This document shows positions 24,798 to 25,046 of a stretch of 25,046 nucleotides of DNA, piece after piece. Positions within the stretch are counted from its first letter, which is position 1. Each line of letters begins with the position of its first letter. The notes beneath the pieces are model-generated. The model saw only the letters and a program-made list of their open reading frames with translations. It was not told the DNA's origin and ran no database searches. The DNA lies in contig JAEWYO010000064.1 of the NCBI GenBank assembly GCA_023395595.1, positions 1 through 25,046 of the forward strand, read 5' to 3'. Source of the DNA: Bacillota bacterium. GTDB taxonomy: Bacteria > Bacillota > Clostridia > Christensenellales > CAG-138. Both the position numbers and the translations under genes were made by a program.

Positions 24798-24873
24798 TCC
24801 TCCTTAGCTCAGTTGGTAGAGCATGCGGCTGTTAACCGCAGTGTCGAAGGTTCGAGTCCTCCAACAGGCGCCA
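24798..24873 (+). tRNA. tRNA-Asn(GUU)-like gene with damaged acceptor stem
   Basis: This 76-nt tRNA-like sequence includes an encoded CCA. D-arm GCTC...GAGC and anticodon arm TGCGG CTGTTAA CCGCA are perfect, with anticodon GTT (Asn). The T-loop TTCGAGT is normal. The acceptor stem does not close: 5' TCCTCCT faces 3' AACAGGC with three mismatches (positions 1:72, 5:68, 6:67), and the T-stem GAAGG/CCTCC has one more. The 5' half looks like a standard Firmicutes tRNA-Asn and the 3' half like part of another molecule. Function is doubtful; it may be a recombined or decaying copy, or an assembly artefact. Confidence 0.8.
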
Positions 24874-24913
24874 CAAAAAGCACTGCCTTGTCATGCAATG
24901 GCAGTGCTTTTTG
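24874..24913 (+). terminator. Intrinsic terminator directly after the tRNA
   Basis: CAAAAAGCACTGCC / GGCAGTGCTTTTTG form a perfect 14-bp stem with a 12-nt loop; the right arm carries the T-run. It begins at the base after the CCA end. The remaining 24914-25046 contains no recognisable feature. Confidence 0.85.
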
Positions 24914-25046
24914 TCTGTCCGGAAAACGGAGATTTTTCGAGCGCGGCATGGTTTCAGCTGCAGGCGGGCTTCAGAAATTTTTAGAAACCGCACCTCATGG
25001 ACAGCATTTTTTACAGGGCGCATAACCTTGAGATAGGATGTTGTCC

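Noticed and set aside
24813..25025. Small open frames over the tRNA and terminator (both strands)
   Set aside because: They are translations of tRNA and hairpin sequence with no ribosome site.

Overview
The window reads as chromosomal DNA from a Gram-positive anaerobe of the Clostridia type. Support comes from a clostridial 2[4Fe-4S] ferredoxin, lipoprotein signal peptides, strong AGGAGG ribosome binding sites, TTGACx/TATAAT promoters, and a decarboxylase-holB-ricT gene order that resembles the Bacillus yaaO-tmk-yaaQ-yaaR-holB-yaaT region. Genus cannot be told by eye.

Layout. (1) 1-3438 (+): polyamine ABC transporter potA (5' end outside the window)-potB-potC-potD, closed by a strong terminator. 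(2) 3512-4873 (-): a pyruvate-carboxyltransferase-fold enzyme of the isopropylmalate/homocitrate/Re-citrate synthase group, with its own consensus promoter that carries a palindrome in the spacer. (3) 5242-6072 (+): membrane-anchored DUF4230 protein. (4) 6147-9270 (-): a three-gene envelope operon: a DUF5711-like propeller protein, a CvpA-family protein, and a two-TM protein with an extracytoplasmic domain and an acidic tail. (5) 9365-10249 (-): diacylglycerol/lipid kinase.

(6) 10383-18947 (-): a compact phage head-and-packaging cassette in canonical order: terS, terL, portal, scaffold, N4-gp56-type major capsid protein, small head protein, connector, beta-propeller tail/stabilisation protein and two small unknowns, ending in a terminator. 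I see no integrase, repressor, replication, lysis or long-tail gene, and terL carries one in-frame TGA between its ATPase and nuclease halves. It is most simply a decayed prophage. A domesticated particle-forming element is a less likely alternative.

(7) 19230-19805 (+): small lipoprotein, sharing a bidirectional terminator with (8) 19897-20064 (-): ferredoxin. (9) 20220-24639 (-): ricT/yaaT with a long Q/P/R-rich tail, holB (delta'), an Orn/Lys/Arg-type decarboxylase, and a small PH-like membrane protein whose promoter predicts a leaderless mRNA. (10) 24798-24873 (+): a tRNA-Asn(GUU)-like gene with a badly mismatched acceptor stem, followed at once by a terminator; 24914-25046 shows nothing recognisable.

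Functionally the host genes cover polyamine uptake, a possible polyamine- or agmatine-forming decarboxylase, envelope upkeep and replication/RNA-decay factors. The phage block is the only accessory region. I found no convincing undescribed multi-gene system. The items most worth a second look are the interrupted terminase, the leaderless promoter arrangement, the hybrid-looking tRNA, the duplicated TOBE domain in PotA and the RicT tail.
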